NCBI GenBank assembly: GCA_965213885.1
Contig: OZ243919.1
Coordinates: forward strand, 3,162,001 to 3,226,000
Direction: 5' to 3'
Source of the DNA: VYFG01 sp965213885
Lineage (GTDB): Bacteria; Pseudomonadota; Gammaproteobacteria; Arenicellales; Poriferihabitantaceae
Length of the DNA: 64,000 bases
A program made the position numbers and the translations under genes. The notes under the pieces were generated by a model, which searched no databases, was not told the DNA's origin, and worked only from the letters and a program-made list of their open reading frames with translations. Of the stretch, positions 47,306-56,219 are shown piece by piece; position 1 is the first letter of the stretch; each line of letters begins with the position of its first letter.

Positions 47306-48539
47306 TCGCGGTGTCCGCATCCACCGCCAGGCCATTGATGGCCTGGGGCAGCCTCGAGACCATCACCAGGTCTCCCTCCCGGAACGCGGCGCCATCCAGC
47401 AGCAGCTGCGGCATGTCGTCGGCGTCCCGCCGGAGCCCCAGCCTGGTGACGGCCAGGGATTCCAGCCGACCCTCGACGATCCGGTACACGCGGTTGTCGC
47501 CGTAGAGGGCATCCGGCGGGATTGCGAGCACCCCGTCCAGGGCAGGCAGCTTCAGCGCCAGCTCCACGGTGCTGCCGAGGGCCGGGAGCACCCCCCGGCC
47601 GGCGTGGAAGAAGGCGTCCACGCCGCCCTGTCCCTGGGTCACGGCGGCGGCGAGGCGATCCAGCACGAGTTCGGCCTTGCCCTGGTCGTTCTCCAGGATC
47701 GCCACGATCTCCCGGCCCCGGTCGATGGCATCCCTGAGCAGCGGCACGTAGCGCCGGGGCACCTGGGCCCGCACCTCGAGGCGAAGGTGGTCATACAGGT
47801 GCACGAGGGGAGTGCCCGGCGTGACCCGGACGCCCGGGGACACCAGGACATCGATCACCCTGCCGCTGTAGGGCGCCCGGATCCTGGTGCGGGCATAGTC
47901 GTGTTCCGCCCGGCCGAGGGCCGCCTCGGCGTTGTCCAGACGGGCTTTCCAGAGCTTCTTTCGCGCACTGTGGTCGTCAATGCTGCGGCGTCTCTGGGTG
48001 ATCGCGAGCAGCAACTGCTGCTCCTGGCGCTGCGTGTTTTCCAGGGTGGCCTCGGTGCCGGCGCTGGTCAGGGCCAGGGCCCTGGCCCTGTCCACCGACT
48101 TCTGCATCAGCGCGAGCATTTCCTGCTCCCGTTCCAAGGCCTCCCGGTCTGCCGCGTAGGTCCGGTTGTTGCTTTCGATCTGGGCCTCGATTTCCGCGAC
48201 GCTGGCCTTGCGCTGGAGAATCTCCAGGGCCGCGTCGGCGTCGTCCAGCCGTACCACGATATCGCCCGCGGGCACGAAATTCCCCTCGCGCACCGTGACC
48301 TCCACGACATCCGCGGCAATGCCGGCGCTGAGCACGCTCTTGTTGGGGGCCTCGATGCGGCCGAACAGCGTCAGTTCCGGCGCCAGGGACTGAAGCCGCA
48401 CGGTCATCGCGGCGACGACGGGAGGCCGCAGCCGGGACTGGATGGGGTCCGGCTCCACCTGGGTGGCGTGGAAATGCCGGAAAACGCCCACCCCGGCCCC
48501 GATCACCAGTATGGGCAGAATGATTTTGATCAGCCGCAT
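47298..48539 (-). CDS. RND efflux membrane-fusion (periplasmic adaptor) protein
   Basis: The 413-residue protein has an N-terminal membrane anchor (LIKIILPILVIGAGVGVFRHFH), a lipoyl-like half with VREGNFVPAGDIVVRLDDADA near residue 75, and a helical hairpin (residues about 95-185). The barrel region has ARTRIRAPYSGRVIDVLVSPGVRVTPGTPLVHLYD. It bridges the RND permease to an outer-membrane channel. ATG 48539 matches the family start. The frame extends 91 codons further upstream without support. It is translationally coupled to the RND gene. Confidence 0.9.
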   Translation of the reverse strand: MRLIKIILPILVIGAGVGVFRHFHATQVEPDPIQSRLRPPVVAAMTVRLQSLAPELTLFGRIEAPNKSVLSAGIAADVVEVTVREGNFVPAGDIVVRLDDADAALEILQRKASVAEIEAQIESNNRTYAADREALEREQEMLALMQKSVDRARALALTSAGTEATLENTQRQEQQLLLAITQRRRSIDDHSARKKLWKARLDNAEAALGRAEHDYARTRIRAPYSGRVIDVLVSPGVRVTPGTPLVHLYDHLRLEVRAQVPRRYVPLLRDAIDRGREIVAILENDQGKAELVLDRLAAAVTQGQGGVDAFFHAGRGVLPALGSTVELALKLPALDGVLAIPPDALYGDNRVYRIVEGRLESLAVTRLGLRRDADDMPQLLLDGAAFREGDLVMVSRLPQAINGLAVDADTANE

Positions 48540-48718
48540 TCGGAATGCCGTCAGGCCAGTTGGACAGGGACAAACCAACCGATTATAAAGTCCAGGCGAC
48601 CCTCGCCCGGGATCCGGAAGGGGATATTTACGCAAATTTGCACGATACGTGCCGCCGCGGGCCACTTCCAATCCGGCCCGCAAGACCGTATCTTGATGGG
48701 ACCCGTACCCTGTTCGCC

Positions 48719-49339
48719 ATGCAGTCTGAAACCGTTGAACGCTATCTGGAGGACCATGCCGGCGCATCGCGCGTGCAGCTGGTGGGGCCCCTGGCGCCGC
48801 CGCGGACGGCACTGGCCGAACCGGTCATCTTCATCGACGGGGGCACCGGCCTGCGCGTGGCGGACGAGGGGGTTGCCGTGGGCGACGGCGATTCCTTCGA
48901 CGGGCACCTGGACCATCGTCTCGACCCCGACAAGGATTTCTCCGATCTTGCCTTTGCCCTGGGGTGCCTCGGCCCGCGGTTCCGCGAAATCGAACTCATC
49001 GGGTTTCTCGGCGGCCGGCGGGACCACGAGATTCTGGGCTTCGGCGAGGTCTTTCGGTTCCTGGACCGCAGGAGCACCCCCACCCGCGCCCGCTTCGATC
49101 ACGAGGTCGAGGCGTTCAGCGCCGGCCGCTGGCGGTTCGAATCCCGCGGCACCTTCAGCCTGGTGCTGTTCGCGCCGTGCCGGGTGACCCTGGGGGGCGA
49201 CTGTCGCTATCCGATCACGCCGGATGCCCGGGTGGCGCCCATGAGCTCCCTCGGGCTCAGCAACGTGGGTCATGGCCGCGTCGAACTGGAAGCCGACGGG
49301 CCGGTGTTCATCTTCCACGACGCGCCGCCACCCACTTGA
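48719..49339 (+). CDS. Thiamine pyrophosphokinase-like protein
   Basis: The 206-residue product has VIFIDGGTGLRVADEGVAVGDGDSFDG near residue 38, DPDKDFSDLAFALGCL near 68, and IELIGFLGGRRDHEILGFGEV near 90. These parallel the DGG...GDxDS, DxxDxxKAL and GG..DH segments of thiamine pyrophosphokinases, which make thiamine diphosphate from thiamine. Several aspartates are conserved, but the match is distant, so a related nucleotide-binding role is possible. No Shine-Dalgarno is obvious. It precedes aroE by 32 bases. Confidence 0.6.
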   Translation: MQSETVERYLEDHAGASRVQLVGPLAPPRTALAEPVIFIDGGTGLRVADEGVAVGDGDSFDGHLDHRLDPDKDFSDLAFALGCLGPRFREIELIGFLGGRRDHEILGFGEVFRFLDRRSTPTRARFDHEVEAFSAGRWRFESRGTFSLVLFAPCRVTLGGDCRYPITPDARVAPMSSLGLSNVGHGRVELEADGPVFIFHDAPPPT

Positions 49340-49371
49340 TCTTTGGCCTGCAGGGTGCGACAACACACCCC

Positions 49372-50232
49372 ATGAGCGACCTGTTCGACTTCCGGTCAAG
49401 GGCGAGGGACTACGCGGTGATGGGCAATCCCGTCGCCCACAGCAAGTCCCCGACCATCCATGCGCTGTTCGGCGAACAGCTGGGGATTGATCTGAGCTAT
49501 ACCCGTATCCAGGTGGACCCGGGGGGGTTCGGTCAGGCGGTGAGCCACTTCTCGGCCCATGGCGGCGCCGGCCTCAACATCACCGTCCCGTTCAAGGTGG
49601 AGGCGTGGGAACTCTGCCGGCGGGCCGGCAACCGGCTTTCGGACCGCGCCCGGATGGCGGAGTCGGTCAACACCCTCTCGTTTCCCGGCAACGGTGCGGT
49701 GCAGGGGGACAATACCGACGGGATCGGACTCGTCCGGGACATCGAGGAGAATCTCGCTGTTCCGGTCCGGAGCAAACGGGTCCTGGTGGTGGGCGCCGGG
49801 GGCGCGGTGCGCGGGGTGCTCGAGCCGATCCTGGGGCGCGGGCCGGCATCCGTCCATGTCGTCAACCGGACTGCCTCCAGGGCCGTTGCCCTGGCCGGAC
49901 GGTTTGCGGCGCCGGGCGGGCGCGGGGTGACCGGGGGAGCGCTCGATTCCGCGGCCGGGCCGTATGACCTGGTCATCAACGGCACCGCCGCTAGCCTCGG
50001 CGAGGCGCTGCCCGCCATCGACCCGGAATGCGTCGGGGCCGGCACCGTCGCCTATGACATGATGTACGGCGCGGGGCCCACGCCGTTCATGCAATGGGCC
50101 CTGGAGCAGGGCGCCGCCCACGCCAGCGACGGCCTCGGCATGCTGGTGGAGCAGGCCGCGGAGTCGTTCTTCGTCTGGCACGGCGCCCGGCCGAGGACCG
50201 GCCCGGTCATCCGCCGCCTTCGCGGATCCTGA
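49372..50232 (+). CDS. aroE: Shikimate 5-dehydrogenase
   Basis: The 286-residue protein reduces 3-dehydroshikimate to shikimate with NADPH. It shows YAVMGNPVAHSKSPTIHALF near residue 14, GLNITVPFKVEAWELC near 64 with the catalytic lysine, VQGDNTDGIGLVRDIE near 103 with the catalytic aspartate, and GAGGAVRGVL near 137 for cofactor binding. NRTASRA follows, consistent with NADPH preference. Its stop overlaps the start of the nucleotidase gene (TGATG). Confidence 0.95.
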   Translation: MSDLFDFRSRARDYAVMGNPVAHSKSPTIHALFGEQLGIDLSYTRIQVDPGGFGQAVSHFSAHGGAGLNITVPFKVEAWELCRRAGNRLSDRARMAESVNTLSFPGNGAVQGDNTDGIGLVRDIEENLAVPVRSKRVLVVGAGGAVRGVLEPILGRGPASVHVVNRTASRAVALAGRFAAPGGRGVTGGALDSAAGPYDLVINGTAASLGEALPAIDPECVGAGTVAYDMMYGAGPTPFMQWALEQGAAHASDGLGMLVEQAAESFFVWHGARPRTGPVIRRLRGS

Positions 50233-51125
50233 TGGCGGCCCGGCTCAACAACGTCCTGGTCATCGCGATCTCCTCCCGCGTGCTGTTCGATCTCCGGGAC
50301 AGTCACCGGGTATTCGAGCAGGAGGGTATCGAGGCCTACTGCCGGTACCAGATCGCCCATGAAAACGATCCCCTGGAACCCGGGGTGGCCTATCCCATGG
50401 TGAAGAAGCTCCTCGCCCTCAACCGGGGCCGGCGCCAGCAGGTGGAGGTCGTCCTCATCTCCCGCAACAGCGCGGACACCGGCCTCAGGGTCTTCAACTC
50501 CATCGAACATCACGGGCTGTCCATCAGCCGGGCCGCGTTCACCGGGGGGCAGTCCCCGTGGCGTTATGTCGGGCCGTTCGGCGCGGCACTGTTCCTGTCG
50601 GTGGACCCGGGCGATGTCCGCCGCGCCCTGGAATCCGGGGTCGCGGCGGCCACCATCCTGCCGTCCAGGGTCGGGAACACCGGCAACCGGCAGCTGAAGA
50701 TCGCCTTCGACGGTGATGCCGTGCTGTTCTCGGACAAGGCCGAACAGGTCTACCAGGATCACGGCCTGGACGTCTTTTCGGCATCGGAAAAGAGCGCGGC
50801 CAACGAGCCCCTGCCCGGGGGTCCCTTCAAGCCGGTGCTGGCGGCGCTGCATCGGATCCAGGACGCCTATCCGCCGGACGCCTCTCCCATCCGCACCGCG
50901 CTCATCACCGCGAGGTCCGCGCCCGCCCACGAGCGCGTGATCCGCACCCTGCGGGCCTGGGACGTGCGTATTGACGAGAGCTACTTTCTCGGCGGCGTGG
51001 AAAAGGGCGAGTTCCTGCGCACGTTCGAGGCGGACATCTTCTTCGACGACCAGGGCGGGCATTGCGATTCCGCGCGCCGGCACGTTCCCACGGGCCATGT
51101 CCCCCACGGCGTGGCCAACGGCTGA
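50232..51125 (+). CDS. 5'-nucleotidase (cytosolic NT5C1-like family)
   Basis: The 297-residue protein matches the bacterial 5'-nucleotidase family related to vertebrate cytosolic 5'-nucleotidase I: NVLVIAISSRVLFDLRDSHRVFEQEG at the start, VVLISRNSADTGLRVFNSIEHHGL near residue 72, KIAFDGDAVLFSDKAE near 157 (HAD-type DxD pair), and FFDDQGGHCDSA near 276. It dephosphorylates nucleoside monophosphates. It is coupled to aroE by a one-base overlap and converges on lysA. Confidence 0.85.
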   Translation: MAARLNNVLVIAISSRVLFDLRDSHRVFEQEGIEAYCRYQIAHENDPLEPGVAYPMVKKLLALNRGRRQQVEVVLISRNSADTGLRVFNSIEHHGLSISRAAFTGGQSPWRYVGPFGAALFLSVDPGDVRRALESGVAAATILPSRVGNTGNRQLKIAFDGDAVLFSDKAEQVYQDHGLDVFSASEKSAANEPLPGGPFKPVLAALHRIQDAYPPDASPIRTALITARSAPAHERVIRTLRAWDVRIDESYFLGGVEKGEFLRTFEADIFFDDQGGHCDSARRHVPTGHVPHGVANG

Positions 51126-51137
51126 AGCGCGGCCCCG

Positions 51138-52391
51138 CTACGGTATGATCCGCTCCCCCCGGTACAGGTCCGCCGTCGATTCCCGCGCCCGCACCAGGTG
51201 GCACCGGTCGCCGTCCACCATCACTTCCGCCGGTCGCGGCCTGCTGTTGTAGTTCGACGCCATGACCATGCCGTAGGCCCCGGCGGTGCGCACCGCCAGG
51301 AGATCGCCCGCGGCCACGCGCAGCGGCCGGTCCTTGCCGAGGAAATCCCCGCTTTCGCAGACCGGGCCCACCACGTCGAAGACCTTCTCTGCGTGGTCCG
51401 GTCGCTCGGCCACGGTCACGATTTCCTGGCATGCCTGGTACAGCGCCGGCCGGATCAGGTCGTTCATCCCGGCATCGACGATGCAGAAATTGGTGGAACG
51501 CGAAGCCTTGAGGGAATTGACCCGCGTCAGCAGCAGGCCCGCGTTCCCGGCAATGGCCCGTCCCGGTTCGATGGTCACCGGCAGTGAAAAGCCGCGCCCG
51601 GCCAGCTGCCGGAAGAGAACGGCCCAGTACTCCGCGGGACTGGGCGGCGACTCCCGGTGGTAGCGTACGCCGAGGCCGCCGCCGATGTCGATGTGATCCA
51701 CCCCGATGCCCTCCCGGTCGAGCGCCTCGATGAAATCCAGCATCCTGTCCAGCGCGTCGGCATAGGGGCCGAGATCGGTGAGCTGGGAGCCGATGTGGCA
51801 GGCCACGCCGCTGACCTGGATGTTGGGGTCCGACGCCGCCTGGCGGTAGACCGCCTGGGCCGCATCCGCCGGCAGGCCGAACTTGTTGTGGTGGAGCCCG
51901 GTGGAAATGTAGGGATGGGTTTTCGCGTCCACATCCGGGTTGATGCGCACGGATACCGGAGCCACCACTCCGAGGCGCCCGGCGGCGGCGGACAGGTTCC
52001 CGAGTTCGCCGTCCGACTCGATGTTGAAGCACCGGACCCCGGCGCCGAGGGCGTATTCCAGCTCCCAGTCGAGCTTGCAGACCCCGGAGAACACCGTCTT
52101 CGCGGGATCGCCGCCCGCGGCGATCACCCGCTCGAGTTCGCCGCCCGAGACGATGTCGAATCCGGACCCCAGGCGGGCGAGCAGGTTCAGGATGGCCAGG
52201 TTGCCGTTGGCCTTGACCGCGTAGCAGACCAGGTGGGGGTAGTCGCCGATGGCGTCGTCGAACGCATGCCAGTGCCGCTCCAGCGTGGCCCGGGAATACA
52301 CGTAGCAGGGGGTGCCGTGGGCCAGCGCCACCTCCTCGAGGGGGACGTCCTCGGCATGCAGGTGCCCGGATCGGTATCGGAAGTGGTCCAT
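51138..52391 (-). CDS. lysA: Diaminopimelate decarboxylase
   Basis: The 417-residue PLP enzyme makes lysine from meso-diaminopimelate. The cofactor lysine is in YAVKANGNLAIL near residue 60. GSGFDIVSGGELERV, HIGSQLTDLGPYADALDRM near 197, DIGGGLGVRY, EPGRAIAGNAG near 285 and the substrate segment CESGDFLGKDR near 350 follow. ATG 52391 is preceded by AAAGGA. It follows lptM on the same strand. The usual downstream dapF is replaced by the convergent nucleotidase gene. Confidence 0.95.
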   Translation of the reverse strand: MDHFRYRSGHLHAEDVPLEEVALAHGTPCYVYSRATLERHWHAFDDAIGDYPHLVCYAVKANGNLAILNLLARLGSGFDIVSGGELERVIAAGGDPAKTVFSGVCKLDWELEYALGAGVRCFNIESDGELGNLSAAAGRLGVVAPVSVRINPDVDAKTHPYISTGLHHNKFGLPADAAQAVYRQAASDPNIQVSGVACHIGSQLTDLGPYADALDRMLDFIEALDREGIGVDHIDIGGGLGVRYHRESPPSPAEYWAVLFRQLAGRGFSLPVTIEPGRAIAGNAGLLLTRVNSLKASRSTNFCIVDAGMNDLIRPALYQACQEIVTVAERPDHAEKVFDVVGPVCESGDFLGKDRPLRVAAGDLLAVRTAGAYGMVMASNYNSRPRPAEVMVDGDRCHLVRARESTADLYRGERIIP

Positions 52392-52422
52392 GTCCTTTAG
52401 TGGTCTGGGGCGTCCGCCGGAA

Positions 52423-52596
52423 TCATTCGGCGGAGATCGTGTCCTCTTCCGCGGACCGATCCCCGGCGTCGCCCCCCCTCGCGGTGTCCGCCGGAGGCTC
52501 TTCATCGGGGAGGTAGAGGGGGCCCTTCTGCCCGCAGGCGGCCACGAGCAGGGCGGCGAGCAGGGTCGCCGTCAGGAGGTTGATTCGTCTCGGCAT
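52423..52596 (-). CDS. lptM: LPS-assembly-associated lipoprotein LptM (YifL)
   Basis: The 57-residue frame has a lipoprotein signal peptide (INLLTATLLAALLVAACGQKG), and the mature start CGQKGPLYLPDEEPP is the LptM signature. LptM is a small outer-membrane lipoprotein that helps oxidative maturation of LptD. It is short and easily missed but lies immediately upstream of lysA on the same strand, its conserved position in gammaproteobacteria. GGAGG lies upstream of the lysine-rich start region in the core direction, consistent with translation. Confidence 0.85.
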   Translation of the reverse strand: MPRRINLLTATLLAALLVAACGQKGPLYLPDEEPPADTARGGDAGDRSAEEDTISAE

Positions 52597-52641
52597 GATC
52601 GTCTTCGCGTCGCATCGCCCGGGCGGGGCCCGGGGCCCCGT

Positions 52642-54033
52642 TCAGGTCCCGCGCGCCTCCAGCCGCCTGGCGGCATTTTCCGCGGCGATTGTAACCTGCT
52701 CCGGGGCGGTGCCCCCCACATGGTTCCGGGTTGCCACGGACCCTTCGAGCGTCAGCACGTCGTAGACATCCGCCCCGATCGCGTCGCAATACTGCTGCAT
52801 CGCCGACAGCGGAACCTGCTCGAGCAAAAGCCGGTCCCGCGCCGCATGGTCGACGACCCGCGCCACCACCCCGTGGGCGTCCCGGAAGGGCATCCCCTTG
52901 CGCACCAGGTAGTCGGCCAGATCCGTGGCGGTGGCATGGCCCCGGGATGCGGCGCGGTACATGGCCTCGCGGTGAAACGTGACCTGCGGGAGCATCGCGG
53001 AGAAAACGCGCAGGCTCATCTCCACCGTGTCCATGGAATCGAACAGGGGTTCCTTGTCTTCCTGGTTGTCGCGGTTGTAGGCCAGCGGCTGGCCCTTCAT
53101 CATCATCAGCAGCGCCATCAGGTTGCCGCTCACCCGGCCGCTCTTGCCCCGGATGAGTTCGGCCACGTCCGGGTTCTTCTTCTGCGGCATGATGCTGGAG
53201 CCGGTGCAGAACGCGTCACCGAGTTCGACAAACCCGGTTCCCTCCGTGGACCACAGTACCAGTTCCTCGGCGATCCGTGACAGGTGCACCATGATGAGCG
53301 CCGACGCGGCGTTGAACTCGATCACGAAGTCACGGTCCGACACGGCGTCGAGGCTGTTGGCGCAGACGCCCCCGAAGCCGAGTTCATCGGCCGTCGACTG
53401 CCGGTCGATGGGATAGCTGGTGCCGGCCAGTGCGGCGGCGCCGAGCGGGGACACGTTCACCCGGCCCCGGCAGTCCCGGAGCCGCTGGAAGTCCCGCTCC
53501 AGCATCTCGTTCCAGGCCAGGATATGGTGCCCCAGGGTCACGGGCTGGGCGCTTTGCATGTGGGTGTATCCCGGCATGATCGTCCCGGCCTCCTTCCCGG
53601 CCAGGTCCACCAGAATGCGCTGCAGCCCGGTCATCGTCGAAGTGATGCGGTCAATGCCCTCGCGCAGGTACAACCGCATGTCAGTGGCCACCTGGTCGTT
53701 GCGTGAACGGCCCGTGTGCAGCCGCTTGCCGGCATCGCCGATGCGCCGGGTGAGTTCCGCCTCGATGTTCATATGCACGTCTTCCAGCGACTCGGACCAC
53801 TGGAACGCGCCGCGTTCGATGTCCGATTCGATCTCCCGGAGGCCGCGCTCGATGTCCCGGAAATCCTCCTTCGACAGCACCCCGGCCGCCTGGAGCATGC
53901 GGGCATGGGCGACGGATCCCCGGATGTCCTCGCGGTACAGCCGCCAGTCGAAGGAAACCGACTCGGAAAACGTTTCCATCAGGGCGTCCGTATCCTCGCT
54001 GAATCGCCCTGCCCAAGGTTTTTTCTGGCTCAT
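52642..54033 (-). CDS. argH: Argininosuccinate lyase
   Basis: The 463-residue protein cleaves argininosuccinate to arginine and fumarate. It opens KPWAGRFSEDTDALMETFSESVSFD, has TGRSRNDQVATDMRLYLRE near residue 107, GYTHMQSAQPVTLGHH near 153, and the fumarase-superfamily signature TGSSIMPQKKNPDVAELIRGK near 274. It is oriented like lptM-lysA and starts 300 bases from the transposon-bounded cassette. Confidence 0.96.
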   Translation of the reverse strand: MSQKKPWAGRFSEDTDALMETFSESVSFDWRLYREDIRGSVAHARMLQAAGVLSKEDFRDIERGLREIESDIERGAFQWSESLEDVHMNIEAELTRRIGDAGKRLHTGRSRNDQVATDMRLYLREGIDRITSTMTGLQRILVDLAGKEAGTIMPGYTHMQSAQPVTLGHHILAWNEMLERDFQRLRDCRGRVNVSPLGAAALAGTSYPIDRQSTADELGFGGVCANSLDAVSDRDFVIEFNAASALIMVHLSRIAEELVLWSTEGTGFVELGDAFCTGSSIMPQKKNPDVAELIRGKSGRVSGNLMALLMMMKGQPLAYNRDNQEDKEPLFDSMDTVEMSLRVFSAMLPQVTFHREAMYRAASRGHATATDLADYLVRKGMPFRDAHGVVARVVDHAARDRLLLEQVPLSAMQQYCDAIGADVYDVLTLEGSVATRNHVGGTAPEQVTIAAENAARRLEARGT

Positions 54034-54334
54034 TTGCGCTGTGTCCGGGTCCGGGATCGCTCGCCCGCCTTCCGGCTGGAGATGGCGGACGGACGGAAGG
54101 GCCGCCGTCTACCGGCAGGAGGCAAGGGGACGGATCGACGGTGCCTGCTGTTCACGGGGGGTTGCCATTATAGCCGCAATGCATCCTGCGGACAGTCCCG
54201 CTGGCGATGCACGCAGGGCGAATTTGTCCCCTTCAAGAATTTCCGCCGGAACAAAAGTTTAGGCCCAATACTGAACCTGGCGATCCGGATAGAGTGTAAA
54301 AGGGTGCGTTTTCGTTCAACGGTCCGGAGGCCCC
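54034..54334. other. Upstream region of argH and left margin of the accessory cassette
   Basis: These 301 bases contain the argH promoter region and the transition from core to accessory DNA. No convincing gene, repeat or RNA is visible. Confidence 0.5.
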
Positions 54335-54541
54335 ATGGACTTGCGCGAGGTCGTCGTCGAACCGGTCGCGGTCGCCGACGAGTCACGTGATCAGCGCCTG
54401 ATGCAGGCGAATCACTACCTGAGCGCCTTGCCCAAGATCGGCGAGACGCAGTGGTACGTCGTGCGCTGGCGGCGCGAGTGGGTGGCGCTGATCGGCTTCT
54501 CCGCGCCGGCCTTGAAGTGCCGGGTGCGAGACACTTGGTAA
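54335..54541 (+). pseudogene. Fragment of a DUF4338 (DruA-like) protein
   Basis: The 68-residue frame MDLREVVVEPVAVADESRDQ then RLMQANHYLSALPKIGETQW, YVVRWRREWVALIGFSAPAL, KCRVRDTW stops at TAA. It matches the mid-part of DUF4338-type proteins, where LM.eHHYLg.lpkiGe.l.Y and CaaRDrWIGWd are conserved. The sequence ends exactly at the RD.W motif, so about half of the domain is missing. It looks like mobile-element debris at the left border of the cassette, related to the fragment at 29286-29720. Confidence 0.55.
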
Positions 54542-54649
54542 TGTGAGTGGTTGCCGATCAGTAGTCAACGGAGAAGGTCGCAGCGCGATTTGCGAGCGTA
54601 GAATGGCTTGGTGTCGCCTTTTGCGATGCAGTGCTCGCTCTTGGGCGTA

Positions 54650-54678
54650 TTGTGCAACGTAGTGGTTCACACTAAAAT
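54650..54678 (+). promoter_or_regulatory. Candidate promoter of the three-gene cassette
   Basis: TTGTGC (54650-54655) and TAAAAT (54673-54678) are separated by 17 bases and end 27 bases before the first ATG of the TIGR04255-HTH-QTCDIV operon. Confidence 0.45.
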
Positions 54679-54705
54679 TCACATCGTTTCACAAGAATTG
54701 GACGA

Positions 54706-55530
54706 ATGATGATGTTCGCTGAACCAACACCGCTGAGCGCCGAGATTCCGGCTGAGGTTCCGCTGCACAACGCGCCTCTGGTACGGGTAATCGCACAAGT
54801 CCGATTCCCCCCGATCCTTGCGATCCACAAGACGGACGGCGTAGCAGATTTTCAGGAGGCGCTGCGTGGCGACTATCCCCATCTACAGAGGAACGACGTC
54901 AGGAATTTTGAACTCGGAGCCGACCGGGAACCTAACATTTCCGAGGCGGTCATCTGGCGTCTTGCGGACGGACCGGAACCGGCGACATGGCGGGTATCGC
55001 TTGGCATGGATTTCGTTGCGCTGGAGACGTCGAGGTATGGGAGCCGGAACGACTTCATTGCTCGTCTGGGCACAGTGCTCGCTAGCGTTGAGACGTGCTT
55101 TGAACCGGCCGAGGCTCAGCGGCTCGGATTGCGATACATCGACCGCCTTGAGGGCGAAGCCGTGCATAGGATCGGGGAGCTTGTTCAACCGAGCGTCCTG
55201 GGCATCCTGAAACCCGGGGAGGGACCGCCCGATGTGTTGCGAGGGGCGACGGCCCACCTGATGACCCAGGCACAGTTCGTGGCCGTGGAAGGGACAATCC
55301 AGAGTCGGTGGGGCAATCTGCCGGCGAATGCAACGCACGACCCCGATGCGCTGCAACCGGTAGGGGAGCCGAGTTGGGTGCTGGACCTGGACATGTTTGC
55401 GCTACAGGCCTTGCCGTTCAAATCGGACGAACTGGTGGGCATGACGGAGGCTTTCGCGAAGCGCATCTACTCGGTGTTCAGACTGATGGTTACGGAAGAA
55501 TTCCTGAGGTTTTACGGAGGACGGCCATGA
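54706..55530 (+). CDS. TIGR04255-family protein
   Basis: The 274-residue protein has features of the TIGR04255 family: NAPLVRVIAQVRFPPILAI near residue 22, WRVSLGMDFVALETSRYGSRNDFIARL near 95-120, RLGLRYIDRLEG near 138, and a C-terminal region with LDLDMFALQAL and FRLMVTEEFLRFYGG. The family is sporadically distributed and has no known function. It is often paired with a small DNA-binding protein. Here it overlaps the HTH gene by four bases (ATGA), and that gene overlaps a third, giving a compact operon in a transposon-bounded cassette. Confidence 0.7.
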   Translation: MMMFAEPTPLSAEIPAEVPLHNAPLVRVIAQVRFPPILAIHKTDGVADFQEALRGDYPHLQRNDVRNFELGADREPNISEAVIWRLADGPEPATWRVSLGMDFVALETSRYGSRNDFIARLGTVLASVETCFEPAEAQRLGLRYIDRLEGEAVHRIGELVQPSVLGILKPGEGPPDVLRGATAHLMTQAQFVAVEGTIQSRWGNLPANATHDPDALQPVGEPSWVLDLDMFALQALPFKSDELVGMTEAFAKRIYSVFRLMVTEEFLRFYGGRP

Positions 55531-56219
55531 CAGCGACAGCAATGGCCTGGGGGCCGGAGCCAGCCACGTCAACTGGGGTGAGGCGCTACGGATTCGAGGC
55601 GATTCCCGCGGTGCAACGTGGGACTCAATTCGGAGAGATCATCGGGTATTACACATTGATGGAGCCGGGCACGACGGTCGGTCCAGACAGGATCGTGGCC
55701 GTGCGCGGAACCTCATCGGGGCGGTCATACGAAACCGGCGCCCCGGCCAGGCAATCAACGGCCGAGGCGGTACTCGAGATCAGGCGTCGTTCGGGCCTGA
55801 CGTGGGACTCGTTGAGCGATCTGTTCAACGTATCGCGTCGAACGGTTCATCATTGGGCCAACGGCAGGTTGCCCTCTACGCGCCACGAAATGGACATTCG
55901 GCGGACACTGGATGCCGTGCGGCATCTTGACGAAGGCAACCAGCGTGCTACACGGGACCGCCTCCTGGCTACGTTTCACGGCGCGTCGCTTTTCGACATG
56001 CTCGCCGATCGCCGTTTCGCAGAAGTGTTACAGCAGCATCCCGGAGCGGGGTCGATGGCTTCGGGCAGCAGACGCACCGCACTTTCGGAAGAGGAATGGG
56101 CTCGTCGCCGGCCAACGCGGCCAGAGCTTCTCCTCGAATCGATTCAGGATCGGCCGAATGTTTCGGTTGCGGCCGCACGGATCGCTCGCCCGGCGAGAAG
56201 GAACGAGTCCAGGGAATGA
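55527..56219 (+). CDS. HTH-domain protein, second gene of the three-gene cassette
   Basis: From ATG 55527 the product is 230 residues. A central helix-turn-helix (AVLEIRRRSGLTWDSLSDLFNVSRRTVHHWANGRLP, residues about 79-114) has a shape like XRE-type domains. It is preceded by an N-terminal segment of unknown fold and followed by a helical region (TRDRLLATFHGASLFDMLADRRF) and a basic tail. It may bind DNA and control the operon or act with its neighbours. Coupling by ATGA overlaps on both sides suggests fixed stoichiometry of the three proteins. Confidence 0.7.
   Translation: MTATAMAWGPEPATSTGVRRYGFEAIPAVQRGTQFGEIIGYYTLMEPGTTVGPDRIVAVRGTSSGRSYETGAPARQSTAEAVLEIRRRSGLTWDSLSDLFNVSRRTVHHWANGRLPSTRHEMDIRRTLDAVRHLDEGNQRATRDRLLATFHGASLFDMLADRRFAEVLQQHPGAGSMASGSRRTALSEEEWARRRPTRPELLLESIQDRPNVSVAAARIARPARRNESRE

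Noticed and set aside
45212..47338. 708-codon plus-strand frame opposite the RND transporter gene
   Set aside because: Antisense shadow; the RND gene explains this region fully.
47142..49187. 681-codon plus-strand frame over the membrane-fusion protein gene and the thiamine kinase-like gene
   Set aside because: It crosses genes on both strands and shows no recognisable domain.
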